17,831 bases of DNA from an uncultured Peptococcaceae bacterium (lineage in GTDB: Bacteria > Bacillota > Peptococcia > Peptococcales > Peptococcaceae), in the NCBI GenBank assembly GCA_902496505.1, contig CABVBB010000002.1:1-17831 (forward strand). The letters are read 5' to 3'. Position numbers and translations under genes: made by a program. Each line of letters opens with the position of its first letter. Within the stretch, counting starts at the first letter, position 1. A model generated the notes under the pieces. It did not search any database, was not told the origin of the DNA, and worked only from the letters and a program-made list of their open reading frames with translations. Below, piece by piece: positions 6,415 to 14,154 of this stretch.

Positions 6415-6441
6415 AGCGGCAGGCCCTATGGGCGTGCCGCT
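6415..6441. other. Strong intercistronic hairpin without a U tract
   Basis: AGCGGCA (6415-6421) pairs with TGCCGCT (6435-6441), and after one mismatch GCCC (6423-6426) pairs with GGGC (6430-6433) around a 3-nt loop. There is no T run on the minus strand side. It sits between ridA and the fusion gene, so it may stabilise or process the operon mRNA, or act as a weak terminator. Confidence 0.6.
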
Positions 6442-6447
6442 TGATCA

Positions 6448-6831
6448 TTACAGAACGGCGATAGCCTCGACCTCGACCATGACGTCCTTGGGCAGACGGG
6501 CAACTTCTACGCAGCCTCTGGCTGGCGCATCCTGCTCCATATATTGGCCGTAAATAGCGTTGATCTTGCCGAAAACATCCATATTTTTGATGAAAACAGT
6601 GGTCTTGACCACATTAGCATAGGTCGCTCCCGCAGCCGCCAAGATCGCTTTGACATTTTCCATGACCTGGGTGGTCTGAGCTTCGATGCCGCCTTCAACG
6701 ATCGCGCCGGTAGCAGGATCGATGGGGATCTGGCCGGAGATGAAGAGCAGCTTGCCGCTGGCAGCTACTGCCTGAGAATAAGGTCCGATAGCCTGAGGGG
6801 CTTTATCGGTATGAATGATCTGTTTTTCCAT
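6448..6831 (-). CDS. ridA: RidA family reactive intermediate (imine) deaminase
   Basis: A 127-residue protein matching the usual length of RidA (YjgF/YER057c/UK114). These proteins hydrolyse reactive 2-aminoacrylate-type imines and enamines made by PLP enzymes to ketoacids and ammonia, in the cytoplasm, as trimers. The landmarks are GPYSQAV (16-22) with Tyr18, SGQIPIDPATG (32-42), the NVKAILAAAG helix, and PARGCVEVARLPKDVMVEVEA (103-123) with the catalytic Arg105 that binds the substrate carboxylate. I start at the ATG at 6831 because AAGGAAG lies 8 nt upstream and the homology begins there. An in-frame ATG at 6882 would overlap the preceding gene and add 17 non-conserved residues. The gene sits 47 nt after the phosphoesterase in the operon. 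Confidence 0.96.
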   Translation of the reverse strand: MEKQIIHTDKAPQAIGPYSQAVAASGKLLFISGQIPIDPATGAIVEGGIEAQTTQVMENVKAILAAAGATYANVVKTTVFIKNMDVFGKINAIYGQYMEQDAPARGCVEVARLPKDVMVEVEAIAVL

Positions 6832-6878
6832 GATGAGCACTTCCTTTTTCGATTTTGACGGCAAAAGCCGCCGTTTAT

Positions 6879-7619
6879 TCAAAACTCGCCGACTGAGTCG
6901 GTATCTTCATTATAGATACATTTGGGTGCAAATTGCAAGTAGTCTGCGCTGACGAGATGAAAAGTCATCCCCCATCTGCGCCCCTGCAAAGCGCTGCCGC
7001 TCTGAAACTGATCATGCAGATGACCGTAGACGCAGATCTCTACGCCATAGTCCAGCATCAATTCCACAAAGGGACTCATCTCCTGCCGCACATTAGTCGG
7101 CGGAAAATGCAGCATGACGATCTTGTGCGGCACCTCTTGGGGCACACTGCGCAGAGAAAGCTCCAGCCGCCCCACTTCGCGGGCAAAGATCTTTTCGTCC
7201 TGATCACTGGCAAATGCGCCGTCCGGGCACTGCCAGCCTCGGGTGCCGCAGATAGCGACGCCGTTTTCCAACAGGATATGATCGTTCTGCACAGCCATGA
7301 TCCCGGCCGGCAGCACCTTGCGCACCTTGGAGATGGTGTCCCACCACAATTCATGATTGCCCTTGGTGATGATCTTGCGGCCGGGAAGTTTGGCCAAAAA
7401 ATCCAGATCCGGCGCCGCCTCCTCCAAAGTCATCGCCCAGGAAATATCGCCTGGCATAAGCACCACATCTTCCGGGCGGACGATCTGGCACCATTTGTCC
7501 CGTATGCGGCAGCTGTGGTCATGCCAACGGCTGCCGAAAACATCCATGGGCTTGTATTCCTCCCCATTCTCCCGAAAGGACAGATGGGGATCGCCTAAGG
7601 CCAGAATGCGTATTGCCAT
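6879..7619 (-). CDS. Calcineurin-like metallophosphoesterase
   Basis: A 246-residue predicted phosphohydrolase with the complete dimetal motif set of the superfamily: Asp10-x-His12, GD at 57-58, GNHE at 87-90, His171, and GHLH at 199-202. All metal ligands are present, so it should be active. The WW after GNHEL and the insert GTRGWQCPDG are typical of a COG1768-like subfamily of unknown substrate. No signal peptide or membrane segment, so it is cytoplasmic. A purine-rich GGAGGAAAGGGG stretch precedes the ATG. It starts 17 nt after the RNase G gene, which suggests that both are made from one transcript; a role in nucleotide or RNA-end metabolism would fit but is not shown. The last 3 nt are close to ridA's leader but do not overlap the chosen start. 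Confidence 0.93.
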   Translation of the reverse strand: MAIRILALGDPHLSFRENGEEYKPMDVFGSRWHDHSCRIRDKWCQIVRPEDVVLMPGDISWAMTLEEAAPDLDFLAKLPGRKIITKGNHELWWDTISKVRKVLPAGIMAVQNDHILLENGVAICGTRGWQCPDGAFASDQDEKIFAREVGRLELSLRSVPQEVPHKIVMLHFPPTNVRQEMSPFVELMLDYGVEICVYGHLHDQFQSGSALQGRRWGMTFHLVSADYLQFAPKCIYNEDTDSVGEF

Positions 7620-7636
7620 CAGCCCCTTTCCTCCAG

Positions 7637-9289
7637 CTACAATTTGTGCGCGACAGCATGGGTGGCATAGACGTGATCGATCTCCACCAAAAGTTCCTGC
7701 CCGACAAAGGGCGCTGCGTTGCGGATCTGGATGACGAATCCTTCGATGCGGCCGATGCCGTCGCTGGTCTGCTCCTTGTGCACTGCGGAAACGATCAGGC
7801 GTACGATCTCCCGCGGGAGCACTGGTGCAAAGCTGCTCTGCGGCGATACTTGCTGGTGCACGGCCTGGATGGCATAGGACTCCGGCAGCTGATCACTGCG
7901 GCCCTGGACGATGATCTCTTTACCCAATTCCTGCCGCAGTTCCTCCAAGCGCTGGCCGTTTTCGCCGATAAGCGCTGCTGCTGCTAAGGGGTGACAGGTC
8001 ACCGCAATGGCTGCGGCTTCTGTTCGGCCGGCCACTTCGGCCAATTCCCGCCGAATACGGCTGGCGGTCGTCTCTTCGGAAAGTATCCGTCCCTTGCCGT
8101 CGCAGTAGGGACAGGGCTTTTCCAAAAGGGCCGCCAGAGATACGCCGTTTTTCTTGCGGGTGATCTCGACCAGCCCCAGCTGCGTCAGCCCCAAGACCTG
8201 CGCTTTGGTCCGGCTGGGCTCAAGCTCCCGGGTCAGCGCTTCCAAAAGCCGCGCTTTGCTGCCAGTGTCCTGCATATCGATGAAATCGACGATGATGATG
8301 CCGCCCAAATTGCGCAGCCGGATCTGGCGGGCGATCTCGGCAGCGGCCTCCAGATTCATCTGCAAAATGGTATCCTGCAGATCGTGCGTCCCTACAAATT
8401 TGCCCGTATTGACATCGATCACGGTCAATGCTTCAGTCTGATCGATGACCAGATAGCCGCCGTTTTTCAGCCAAACGCGCCGTTTGAGCGCTTTGTCCAC
8501 CTCAGCGCGGATATTGTAGAGCATCTCGATCTTTTCATCATCCATGAGCCGCAGGCGGCAGTGACCGCCCTGCCCGCGCATGACCCGCTGCAGTCCAGCA
8601 TAGGCCGTCTCGTCGTTGACGATCATGTAGCTGACATCCTCGCTCCACAGATCGCGCAGGATGCGCTCTGGTAACGCATTGTCCCTGTGGACCAGTGATG
8701 GCGCTTTGGCCTCGGCCACATGGGCGCAGATATTTTGCCAGAGCGTGAGCAGACGGAGATAGTCGCTTTCCAGCTGCTCATCAGTGGCTTCCAGCGCACA
8801 GGTGCGTACGATGATGCCATGGTGGTAGCGCTGGCGCATCTGCTCTGCAAAAGCCTTGATCCGGCTTCGCACCGCTTCATCGCCGATCTTGCGGGAGATG
8901 CCCACATCGGTACAGTTGGGCAGAAGGACCACATAGCGGCCCGGCAGAGACAGCTTGCCAGTCACCCGCGGTCCCTTGCTGCCCACTGGTTCCTTGGCCA
9001 CCTGCACCAATATCTCCTGGCCGCTTTTGAGCAGATGGGCGATATCCCGCACGCCGTCCACTGTCATCAGCACATCGTCTACATAAAGATAAGCGTTCTT
9101 CTCTAAGCCGATGTCGATGAAAGCCGCCTGCATACCGGGCAGCACATTTTCCACCCGACCTTTGTAAATATTGCCGGTCAAGCGTGCGCCGCCGGACCGC
9201 TCCAAATAATATTCGACCAGTCGATCTTCTTCAAAAACGGCGGCGCTGGTCTCCCCCCGGCCTTTCTGAATGACGATCTCCTTGTTCAT
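7637..9289 (-). CDS. rng: Ribonuclease E/G family endoribonuclease with C-terminal TRAM-like domain
   Basis: A 550-residue RNase G-type endonuclease that cuts single-stranded AU-rich RNA and matures rRNA 5' ends. It shows the S1 domain (about 36-110; GNIYKGRVENVLPGMQAAF), the 5'-sensor/RNase H-like region, and the catalytic DNase I-like core with Asp292 (TVIDVNTG) and Asp335 (IIIVDFIDM) binding Mg. The zinc-link CPYCDGKG spans 393-400. The tail is longer than that of E. coli RNase G. About 493-549 (IVRLIVSAVHKEQTSDGIGR ... VGQELLVEIDHV) reads like a TRAM domain, an RNA-binding beta-barrel, and about 430-465 looks KH-like. There is no long RNase E-type scaffold tail. The ATG at 9289 has GAGG upstream. 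The gene is 12 nt downstream of TIGR03936, the usual neighbour in Bacillota; rplU/rpmA do not follow here. Confidence 0.96.
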   Translation of the reverse strand: MNKEIVIQKGRGETSAAVFEEDRLVEYYLERSGGARLTGNIYKGRVENVLPGMQAAFIDIGLEKNAYLYVDDVLMTVDGVRDIAHLLKSGQEILVQVAKEPVGSKGPRVTGKLSLPGRYVVLLPNCTDVGISRKIGDEAVRSRIKAFAEQMRQRYHHGIIVRTCALEATDEQLESDYLRLLTLWQNICAHVAEAKAPSLVHRDNALPERILRDLWSEDVSYMIVNDETAYAGLQRVMRGQGGHCRLRLMDDEKIEMLYNIRAEVDKALKRRVWLKNGGYLVIDQTEALTVIDVNTGKFVGTHDLQDTILQMNLEAAAEIARQIRLRNLGGIIIVDFIDMQDTGSKARLLEALTRELEPSRTKAQVLGLTQLGLVEITRKKNGVSLAALLEKPCPYCDGKGRILSEETTASRIRRELAEVAGRTEAAAIAVTCHPLAAAALIGENGQRLEELRQELGKEIIVQGRSDQLPESYAIQAVHQQVSPQSSFAPVLPREIVRLIVSAVHKEQTSDGIGRIEGFVIQIRNAAPFVGQELLVEIDHVYATHAVAHKL

Positions 9290-9301
9290 GCTCTTATCGC
9301 C

Positions 9302-10015
9302 TCACTCTTTCCAGCCGCAATAGAGCGGTGAGGCCAGCTGCCCCTCCTGCTCCACATACAGCCCCAGCCGGTGGATACGCTCGATATCCTCCACCACTGG
9401 CAGCCCTGAGGGCATCATGCCCAGCACCACTTCATCGGGGCGGACATTGCCCTCGCTGCCCGTCTTGAGCAGCATCTCCAAGACCAACCGCCGTCCATCC
9501 TCTTGGACTTGTCCGGTCACTTCAAAAATGCCCGGTCTGATGTCGACCTCCCGCTTATCACGGCTGTTTTTCTTAAATCGCAGCACCTTGACCGTCTCCT
9601 GCGCCATAAACTGGGCAATGACCGCTTCCAGCTCAGCAGCAGTAAGCGGCTGGGCCAAGGTGACCATCACCTGATAGCGCGCCCGGTCGATGATCGACAT
9701 CAGCGCCTTGCTCTTATCGGGAATGACAGCCATATCCAAAAGTGTCAGCGCCGGCGGCAGCGCAGCCGCTAATTCCTGGCGAAAGGCCTCCGCATCGATG
9801 TCACGCTCAAGCTCCACATCCATATATTCGCCATCGCTGGTGGTCCCCACCGAAAGTGCTGACCCAAATGCCAGTTTGGGATGAGGATTGTAGCCCTGGC
9901 TGAAAGCCAAGGGCGCTCCTGTGCGGCGGATAGCCCGCTCCCAGGCGTGCATCAAGTCCAAATGGGAAAGAAACCGTCCCGCATTGGGTTTGCCATATTT
10001 GATCCTAACGAGCAC
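9302..10015 (-). CDS. TIGR03936 family protein (DUF2344), radical SAM-linked
   Basis: A 237-residue protein of the DUF2344 family, recognisable from LVRIKYGKPNAGRFLSHLDL, RAIRRTGAPLAFSQGYNPHP and KLAFGSALSVGTTSDGEYMD. In many genomes this domain is fused to, or encoded just after, the TIGR03960 radical SAM protein, so the two probably form one complex or act on the same substrate. The biochemical role is not established to my knowledge; proximity to RNase G suggests RNA modification or maturation. It starts with GTG at 10015, inside the last codons of the radical SAM gene (11-nt overlap, with GGGGAGAGG upstream), so translation is coupled. The stop lies 12 nt before the RNase G start codon. 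Confidence 0.93.
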   Translation of the reverse strand: MLVRIKYGKPNAGRFLSHLDLMHAWERAIRRTGAPLAFSQGYNPHPKLAFGSALSVGTTSDGEYMDVELERDIDAEAFRQELAAALPPALTLLDMAVIPDKSKALMSIIDRARYQVMVTLAQPLTAAELEAVIAQFMAQETVKVLRFKKNSRDKREVDIRPGIFEVTGQVQEDGRRLVLEMLLKTGSEGNVRPDEVVLGMMPSGLPVVEDIERIHRLGLYVEQEGQLASPLYCGWKE

Positions 10016-11888
10016 CGAACCTCTCCCCTTTCATATCCACTTTCACGTCAAAATCCTGACAAATGCCGCAGACCGAGCACTTGCCAAAGCGGCAGTCCGG
10101 CGTCACCTGCTCAGCCATGGCCTTTTGGTGCTCGCTGATCAGATAGGACTGCCGTACGCCCGGGTCCAGATGCTGCCAAGGCAGCAATTCATCATAGCTG
10201 ATGCGCCGATACGCGTAGAACTTGGGATCGATGCCGCATTCGGCAAAGGCTTCCAGCCACCAGTCCATATAGAAGTATTCACTCCAGCCGTCAAATTTGC
10301 AGCCTTTTTCCCAAGCCCGGTAAAGCACCTGACCCAAGCGGCGGTCGCCCTTAGCAAAGACCGCTTCGATATAACTCACCTGACTGTCATGATAATTGTA
10401 GGTGATACGCTTGTGCTTGATCAGCTCGCGGATATAGCGCTGCTTCTCCCGCATGACCTCCATAGTCACCTGCGGCTCGTACTGAAACGGCGTGAACGGC
10501 TTGGGCACAAATCCCGAGACGCTGACCGTCACCTGCGGCGGCTGACCTTGATTGCCGTTTTCGCGGCGCACTTCATCGCCCACCTTGAGCACCTTGTAAG
10601 CCAGCTGAGCAATACCGGCCAAGTCCTCTTCGGTCTCCGTCGGCAGTCCCATCATGAAATACAGCTTGAGCTTGCTCCAGCCATTGCTGAACGCCCGTCT
10701 GGCCACTTCCAAAAGATCCTCTTCGGTGACGCCCTTGTTGATCACATCCCGAAGCCGCTGGGTGCCAGCCTCTGGGGCAAAGGTCAAACTGGTCCGTCTG
10801 ACCTTCTGCACCGATTCTGCCAAGCCCATGGAGAAATTGTCCACCCGCAGTGAGGGCAGCGATACGGTGATATTCTTTTCTTCCAGCTCGTCCACCAATT
10901 GTTCCAGCAATGCCCCTACGCAAGTGTAGTCGCTGGTGCTCAAAGACGTCAGCGATACGTCGTTGTGGCCGGTATTATGCAGGATGTTTTTGGCCTGCTG
11001 CGCCAATTCCTCCGGCGTTTTTTCCCGTACCGGACGGTAAAGCATGCCCGCCTGACAGAATCGGCAGCCGCGGCTGCAGCCTCGCTGGACCTCCAGCATG
11101 GCCCGATCATGCACCACATCCAGATATGGCACGATGGGTCTCTCCGGAAAATAGGCGTGATCCATGTGTTTCAGATAGCGCTTGTGGATGACCGCCGGCG
11201 CTTTAGGATGATTGGGCGTGAAGGAGGCCAATGTGCCGTCCTCATGATAGGTCACGTCGTAAAAGCGCGGGATATAAAGCCCCGGCACCTCTAACAGCTC
11301 CTCCAGCAGTTCGGCCTTGTCCAGCTTGCCGCCGTGGGCTTCCTTGTGCGCCGCCATCACGGCATAAAACTCCAGATTGACCTCCTCGCCCTCGCCCAAA
11401 ATGACCACGTCCACAAAATCTGCCAAAGGCTCCACATTGTACGCGCACGGTCCGCCCATGAAGATCAGCGGATCACTGTCGCTGCGCTCCCACCATCTCA
11501 GCGGGATATTGCCCAGATCGAGCATATTGAGGATATTGGAATAGCTCATCTCGTATTGCAGGGTAAAGCCGATGCCATCATACTCCGCCAGCGGTGTGAA
11601 GGATTCCAGCCCGTAAAGCGGCAGCTCATGCTCCCTGAGCTGCGCCTCCATGTCCGGCCAGGGCGCAAAGACCCGCTCCATCAGATAGTCCGGCTGCTCA
11701 TTGGTCAAATGATAGATGATGCTCAGCCCCAAATGAGACATGCCGATCTCATAAACGTCGGGAAAAGCAAAGGCCAGATGCAGCTTGGTCTCTGCCCAAT
11801 CCTTCTTGACGGCGTTCATCTCATCTCCCACATAGCGGAGCGGCTTCTCGACCTTATTCAAAATGTGATTCTCGATATATTCTCGCAT
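10005..11888 (-). CDS. TIGR03960 family B12-binding radical SAM protein
   Basis: A 627-residue enzyme. About residues 30-170 resemble a cobalamin-binding domain (FPDVYEIGMSHLGLSIIYHL, ILGEGEEVN). The radical SAM core starts at about 260 with the cluster motif Cys271-x3-Cys275-x2-Cys278 (QRGCSRGCRFCQAG) and continues with LSTSDY, LRVDNFS and the GLPTETEED segment. The C-terminus has a second cysteine group (CRFGKCSVCGIC, Cys599, 604, 607, 610) that could hold another metal or cluster. The family reaction is unknown to me; B12-radical SAM enzymes typically methylate or rearrange unactivated carbons. It is the first gene of the operon. A GAGGTGG SD precedes the ATG, and a promoter with a perfect TATAAT lies about 37-65 nt upstream. 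Length and domain order match the family without the DUF2344 fusion. Confidence 0.95.
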   Translation of the reverse strand: MREYIENHILNKVEKPLRYVGDEMNAVKKDWAETKLHLAFAFPDVYEIGMSHLGLSIIYHLTNEQPDYLMERVFAPWPDMEAQLREHELPLYGLESFTPLAEYDGIGFTLQYEMSYSNILNMLDLGNIPLRWWERSDSDPLIFMGGPCAYNVEPLADFVDVVILGEGEEVNLEFYAVMAAHKEAHGGKLDKAELLEELLEVPGLYIPRFYDVTYHEDGTLASFTPNHPKAPAVIHKRYLKHMDHAYFPERPIVPYLDVVHDRAMLEVQRGCSRGCRFCQAGMLYRPVREKTPEELAQQAKNILHNTGHNDVSLTSLSTSDYTCVGALLEQLVDELEEKNITVSLPSLRVDNFSMGLAESVQKVRRTSLTFAPEAGTQRLRDVINKGVTEEDLLEVARRAFSNGWSKLKLYFMMGLPTETEEDLAGIAQLAYKVLKVGDEVRRENGNQGQPPQVTVSVSGFVPKPFTPFQYEPQVTMEVMREKQRYIRELIKHKRITYNYHDSQVSYIEAVFAKGDRRLGQVLYRAWEKGCKFDGWSEYFYMDWWLEAFAECGIDPKFYAYRRISYDELLPWQHLDPGVRQSYLISEHQKAMAEQVTPDCRFGKCSVCGICQDFDVKVDMKGERFGAR

Positions 11889-11924
11889 GTAGCCACCTCA
11901 ATCTTTTTATTTCAGACTGCCCTT

Positions 11925-11953
11925 ATTATAGCCTATCTTAGCCAAATAATAAA
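11925..11953 (-). promoter_or_regulatory. Predicted promoter of the seven-gene radical SAM-RNase G operon
   Basis: A perfect -10 TATAAT (11925-11930) on the minus strand with a weak -35 (TTTATT, 11948-11953) at 17 nt. The predicted start near 11918 gives a leader of about 30 nt. It lies directly downstream of the terminator of the stalk-domain gene, so the operon is expressed independently of it. Confidence 0.55.
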
Positions 11954-11956
11954 GTA

Positions 11957-11996
11957 AAACGGCGATTTTGACCATCGATACCTGTCAAAACCGCCG
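11957..11996 (-). terminator. Rho-independent terminator after the stalk-domain gene
   Basis: Arms 11960-11972 and 11984-11996 form a 13-bp stem with one G-T pair and an 11-nt loop. On the minus strand a T-rich stretch follows. It lies 7 nt past the stop codon. Confidence 0.9.
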
Positions 11997-12002
11997 CTTT
12001 CT

Positions 12003-13289
12003 TTATAATCGGATCACCTTCAAATATTCCATGCCTTCTTCCGCATAAGTCGAAGCCATGACGATGCCTTCGCTGACGGAGATCATATCCACAGGCCCGG
12101 TGATCGCCAGCACCAGTTCCCCCTGTGCATTCAAGAGCTTGGCGCCGTAATCCTCCGCATGCTCCAGCATACAGAGCAGATAACCGTCCTGAATAGTGGC
12201 AGCGCGTACGTTTTCCTCCAAAAGCAGCTGATCCTGACCGCTGCTGCTGGCCTTATACAGCTCACCCACGCCTTTGTCCGTCTTATGCAGGTAATAGACT
12301 TGACCGTTCAGTAAGCCGAACCACGCCGCCGACTTTTGGCCATACACCTGCCAGCGCTTGCCGTCCTCACTGCGGCAGAGTTTTCCTTCTCTCAGGGCGT
12401 ACTGATAGCCATTTTGCCGATCGCCTGTCGAAGAACCGTTGGTATAGCGCGTCAGATCCAGTTTGGCTGCTGGGCTGCTGCCGTCTGCAGACAGCTTGAG
12501 CGCTTGGAAAGTCTCTCCCTTCTGCATTTGATAAAGAGCGTAGGGCTGATCATCCAGCAGGACATAATCCACCTGATAAGGTTTGGCCTCAAACGTATGG
12601 AGCACCTGCATGCGGAAGCTGTTATCCACCGGCGCCCGACAGATCTGATAAACGTCCTGCTCCTTTTGCGGCTGCCAAGTACGCTTCAAATAATAGTAGC
12701 AGCCTTCATCCAAGAGACGGATCGGCGTCTGCAGATCACGCCCCTCCAGCGCGGGGAAATAGATCGTCTGCGGATTGTGCGACGTGATGCGCAGCCCCTG
12801 TTCAGCAGTATAGGTGTAGTCCCAGCCAAAAGCGTCATGGGCAAACCGCCACGTCAGCGGAAAATACGTCACATCCCGGAATTTGAGCAGCGGATACTGC
12901 TCTTTGCTGTTATCGATGACTTGGCCATTCACCGTGACGCCAAAATCCGGCACACTGACGGCTACCGTCTGGGCGTTGGCCTTATCCTGCGGATAATAGC
13001 CGATGGAGGATGTCAAAGCGTCATTTTGCCAGATCGCCAGTCCTTTGGCATCTGACCACTCCGTTTCCAGCCCCAGCATCCGGCAGTTGTACCAGGTCAT
13101 CGGAAAATAAGTGATATCCTTATACACCAAAAGCGGATACTTCGTATACGCCATATCCGGCATCTCCACCTCATTGAGCATGATCGGAAAATCCGGCAGC
13201 TCGGCCGCAGGCGTCTCAGCCCCAGCCGGCAGCGCCAGCCCCAGCGATAAGACCATCACCGCTAGGATCATTCGTCCTTTTCTTTTCAT
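12003..13289 (-). CDS. Secreted stalk-domain (copper amine oxidase N-like) protein
   Basis: A 428-residue exported protein. A basic start, a hydrophobic core and the AGA-E cleavage-type site form a signal peptide (about 1-25). Two copies of a stalk-type repeat follow. The first is YPLLVYKDITYFPMTW ... LGLETEW ... GLAIW (about 50-88). The second is YPLLKFRDVTYFPLTW ... FGWDYTY ... GLRI (about 132-168). This domain is common in Negativicutes and Clostridia surface proteins and is unrelated to copper catalysis. The remaining 250 residues are short beta-strands with aromatic turns, probably a propeller of the kind seen in DUF5050-like proteins. No catalytic motif or membrane anchor is visible. 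I chose the second of two adjacent ATGs (13289) because AGGAGG then has 7-nt spacing; 13292 is possible. It is a single-gene unit with its own promoter and terminator. A role in cell wall interaction or sensing is a guess. Confidence 0.85.
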   Translation of the reverse strand: MKRKGRMILAVMVLSLGLALPAGAETPAAELPDFPIMLNEVEMPDMAYTKYPLLVYKDITYFPMTWYNCRMLGLETEWSDAKGLAIWQNDALTSSIGYYPQDKANAQTVAVSVPDFGVTVNGQVIDNSKEQYPLLKFRDVTYFPLTWRFAHDAFGWDYTYTAEQGLRITSHNPQTIYFPALEGRDLQTPIRLLDEGCYYYLKRTWQPQKEQDVYQICRAPVDNSFRMQVLHTFEAKPYQVDYVLLDDQPYALYQMQKGETFQALKLSADGSSPAAKLDLTRYTNGSSTGDRQNGYQYALREGKLCRSEDGKRWQVYGQKSAAWFGLLNGQVYYLHKTDKGVGELYKASSSGQDQLLLEENVRAATIQDGYLLCMLEHAEDYGAKLLNAQGELVLAITGPVDMISVSEGIVMASTYAEEGMEYLKVIRL

Positions 13290-13329
13290 CATATGACCTC
13301 CTCAAAAATCGTTTGTCCCTCTCTCTCCT

Positions 13330-13359
13330 ATTGTACTGGCAAAGACCCCCGCTTGTCCA
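13330..13359 (-). promoter_or_regulatory. Predicted promoter of the stalk-domain gene
   Basis: Minus strand -35 TGGACA (13354-13359) and -10 TACAAT (13330-13335) are 18 nt apart, each matching five of six consensus positions. It lies downstream of the terminator of the M23-like gene. Confidence 0.6.
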
Positions 13360-13380
13360 GTCATAGCCGTCCCTGGCAGC

Positions 13381-13421
13381 AAAAAAGCAGCAGCGGAGAA
13401 CTATTTTCCCACGCTGCTGCT
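13381..13421 (-). terminator. Rho-independent terminator after the M23-like gene
   Basis: AGCAGCAGCG (13386-13395) pairs perfectly with CGCTGCTGCT (13412-13421), and six T residues follow on the minus strand. It begins 14 nt past the stop codon. Confidence 0.92.
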
Positions 13422-13434
13422 ATCATCGAATGCC

Positions 13435-14154
13435 TCATATCTCACGGTCCTGGAGAAAGGTCAGCGGATCCACCGGTTCGCCCAGATGCTTCGTCTCAAA
13501 ATACAGTTCGCCCTTTTCTTTCATCACCTGTCCCGCGGTAGCAATGACCTGTCCCTTCTCCACCAGCTGATCGGCTTTGACGAAGACCTGCCGCAGATGA
13601 CCATAGGTGGTCACCAGACCATTGCTGTGCGCCAGCATCACGGTATAGCCGTCCGTGCCCTCCTGCACCATGAGCACCGTACCGGCATAGGCTGCTTTGA
13701 CCGACTCGTCCGCCGCTGTTTCAATGGTGATGCCTGGGCTGAAGCTGCCCGCTGCACCGCCCTGCCAGCCGAAGGTACCTACGACCTTGCCCGCCGCCGG
13801 CAGCGCCATCTCTTCGTTGATCCTGAGCGCTGCATTGGCACGGACAGCTTGCCCATCTCCCGCACCGCTCCAGTCCAACCCGTCAAACATGGCCAAGACC
13901 GGCGTCACGTCGCTGTCCGCTACAAAACACTGCCTGAGCACCGTCTGGGCCGAAGCCAGATCGGGCTCTTCGCTGATACAGATACTGATCACCGCCAAAA
14001 AAACGCCCATCGCCAGAACGCTCTGCCACAGCCATTTGCGCCGCGGCTTGCGCGTCCATTCTTCCTGCCGGCCAGCGTAATAATTGGGCCGGTTATATTG
14101 ATAATAGCTTGGCGGCAAACTGCTGCTCTTATGATCCTTCCAATATTCAGCCAT
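13435..14154 (-). CDS. Membrane-anchored M23 (LytM)-family protein with replaced zinc ligands
   Basis: A 239-residue bitopic protein. It has an N-terminal cytoplasmic stretch rich in Tyr, Arg and Lys (1-40), one transmembrane helix (about 41-60) and a LytM/M23 fold at about 117-233: KVVGTFGW, VKAAYAGTVLMVQEG, VMLAHSNGLVTTYGHL, VEKGQVIATAG, GELYFE, GEPVDPLTFL. In active M23 endopeptidases zinc is held by H-x-G-x-D and H-x-H motifs. Here the first reads SPGIT (Ser139, Thr143) and the second ELY (Glu216, Tyr218); only the His in YGHL (186) remains. It is therefore probably not a hydrolase but a binding or scaffold protein. SpoIIQ is a known degenerate M23 protein with a similar layout, and EnvC is another non-catalytic member. 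The SD (GAGGTGG) overlaps a second GAGG close to the ATG. It is a single-gene unit, divergent from the DUF421 gene. Confidence 0.88.
   Translation of the reverse strand: MAEYWKDHKSSSLPPSYYQYNRPNYYAGRQEEWTRKPRRKWLWQSVLAMGVFLAVISICISEEPDLASAQTVLRQCFVADSDVTPVLAMFDGLDWSGAGDGQAVRANAALRINEEMALPAAGKVVGTFGWQGGAAGSFSPGITIETAADESVKAAYAGTVLMVQEGTDGYTVMLAHSNGLVTTYGHLRQVFVKADQLVEKGQVIATAGQVMKEKGELYFETKHLGEPVDPLTFLQDREI

Noticed and set aside
6832..6882. Longer N-terminus for RidA
   Set aside because: The added 17 residues are basic and not conserved, and the SD belongs to the ATG at 6831.
10139..11294. Several open frames on both strands inside the radical SAM gene
   Set aside because: All lie within a well-supported gene; they reflect GC-rich codon third positions.
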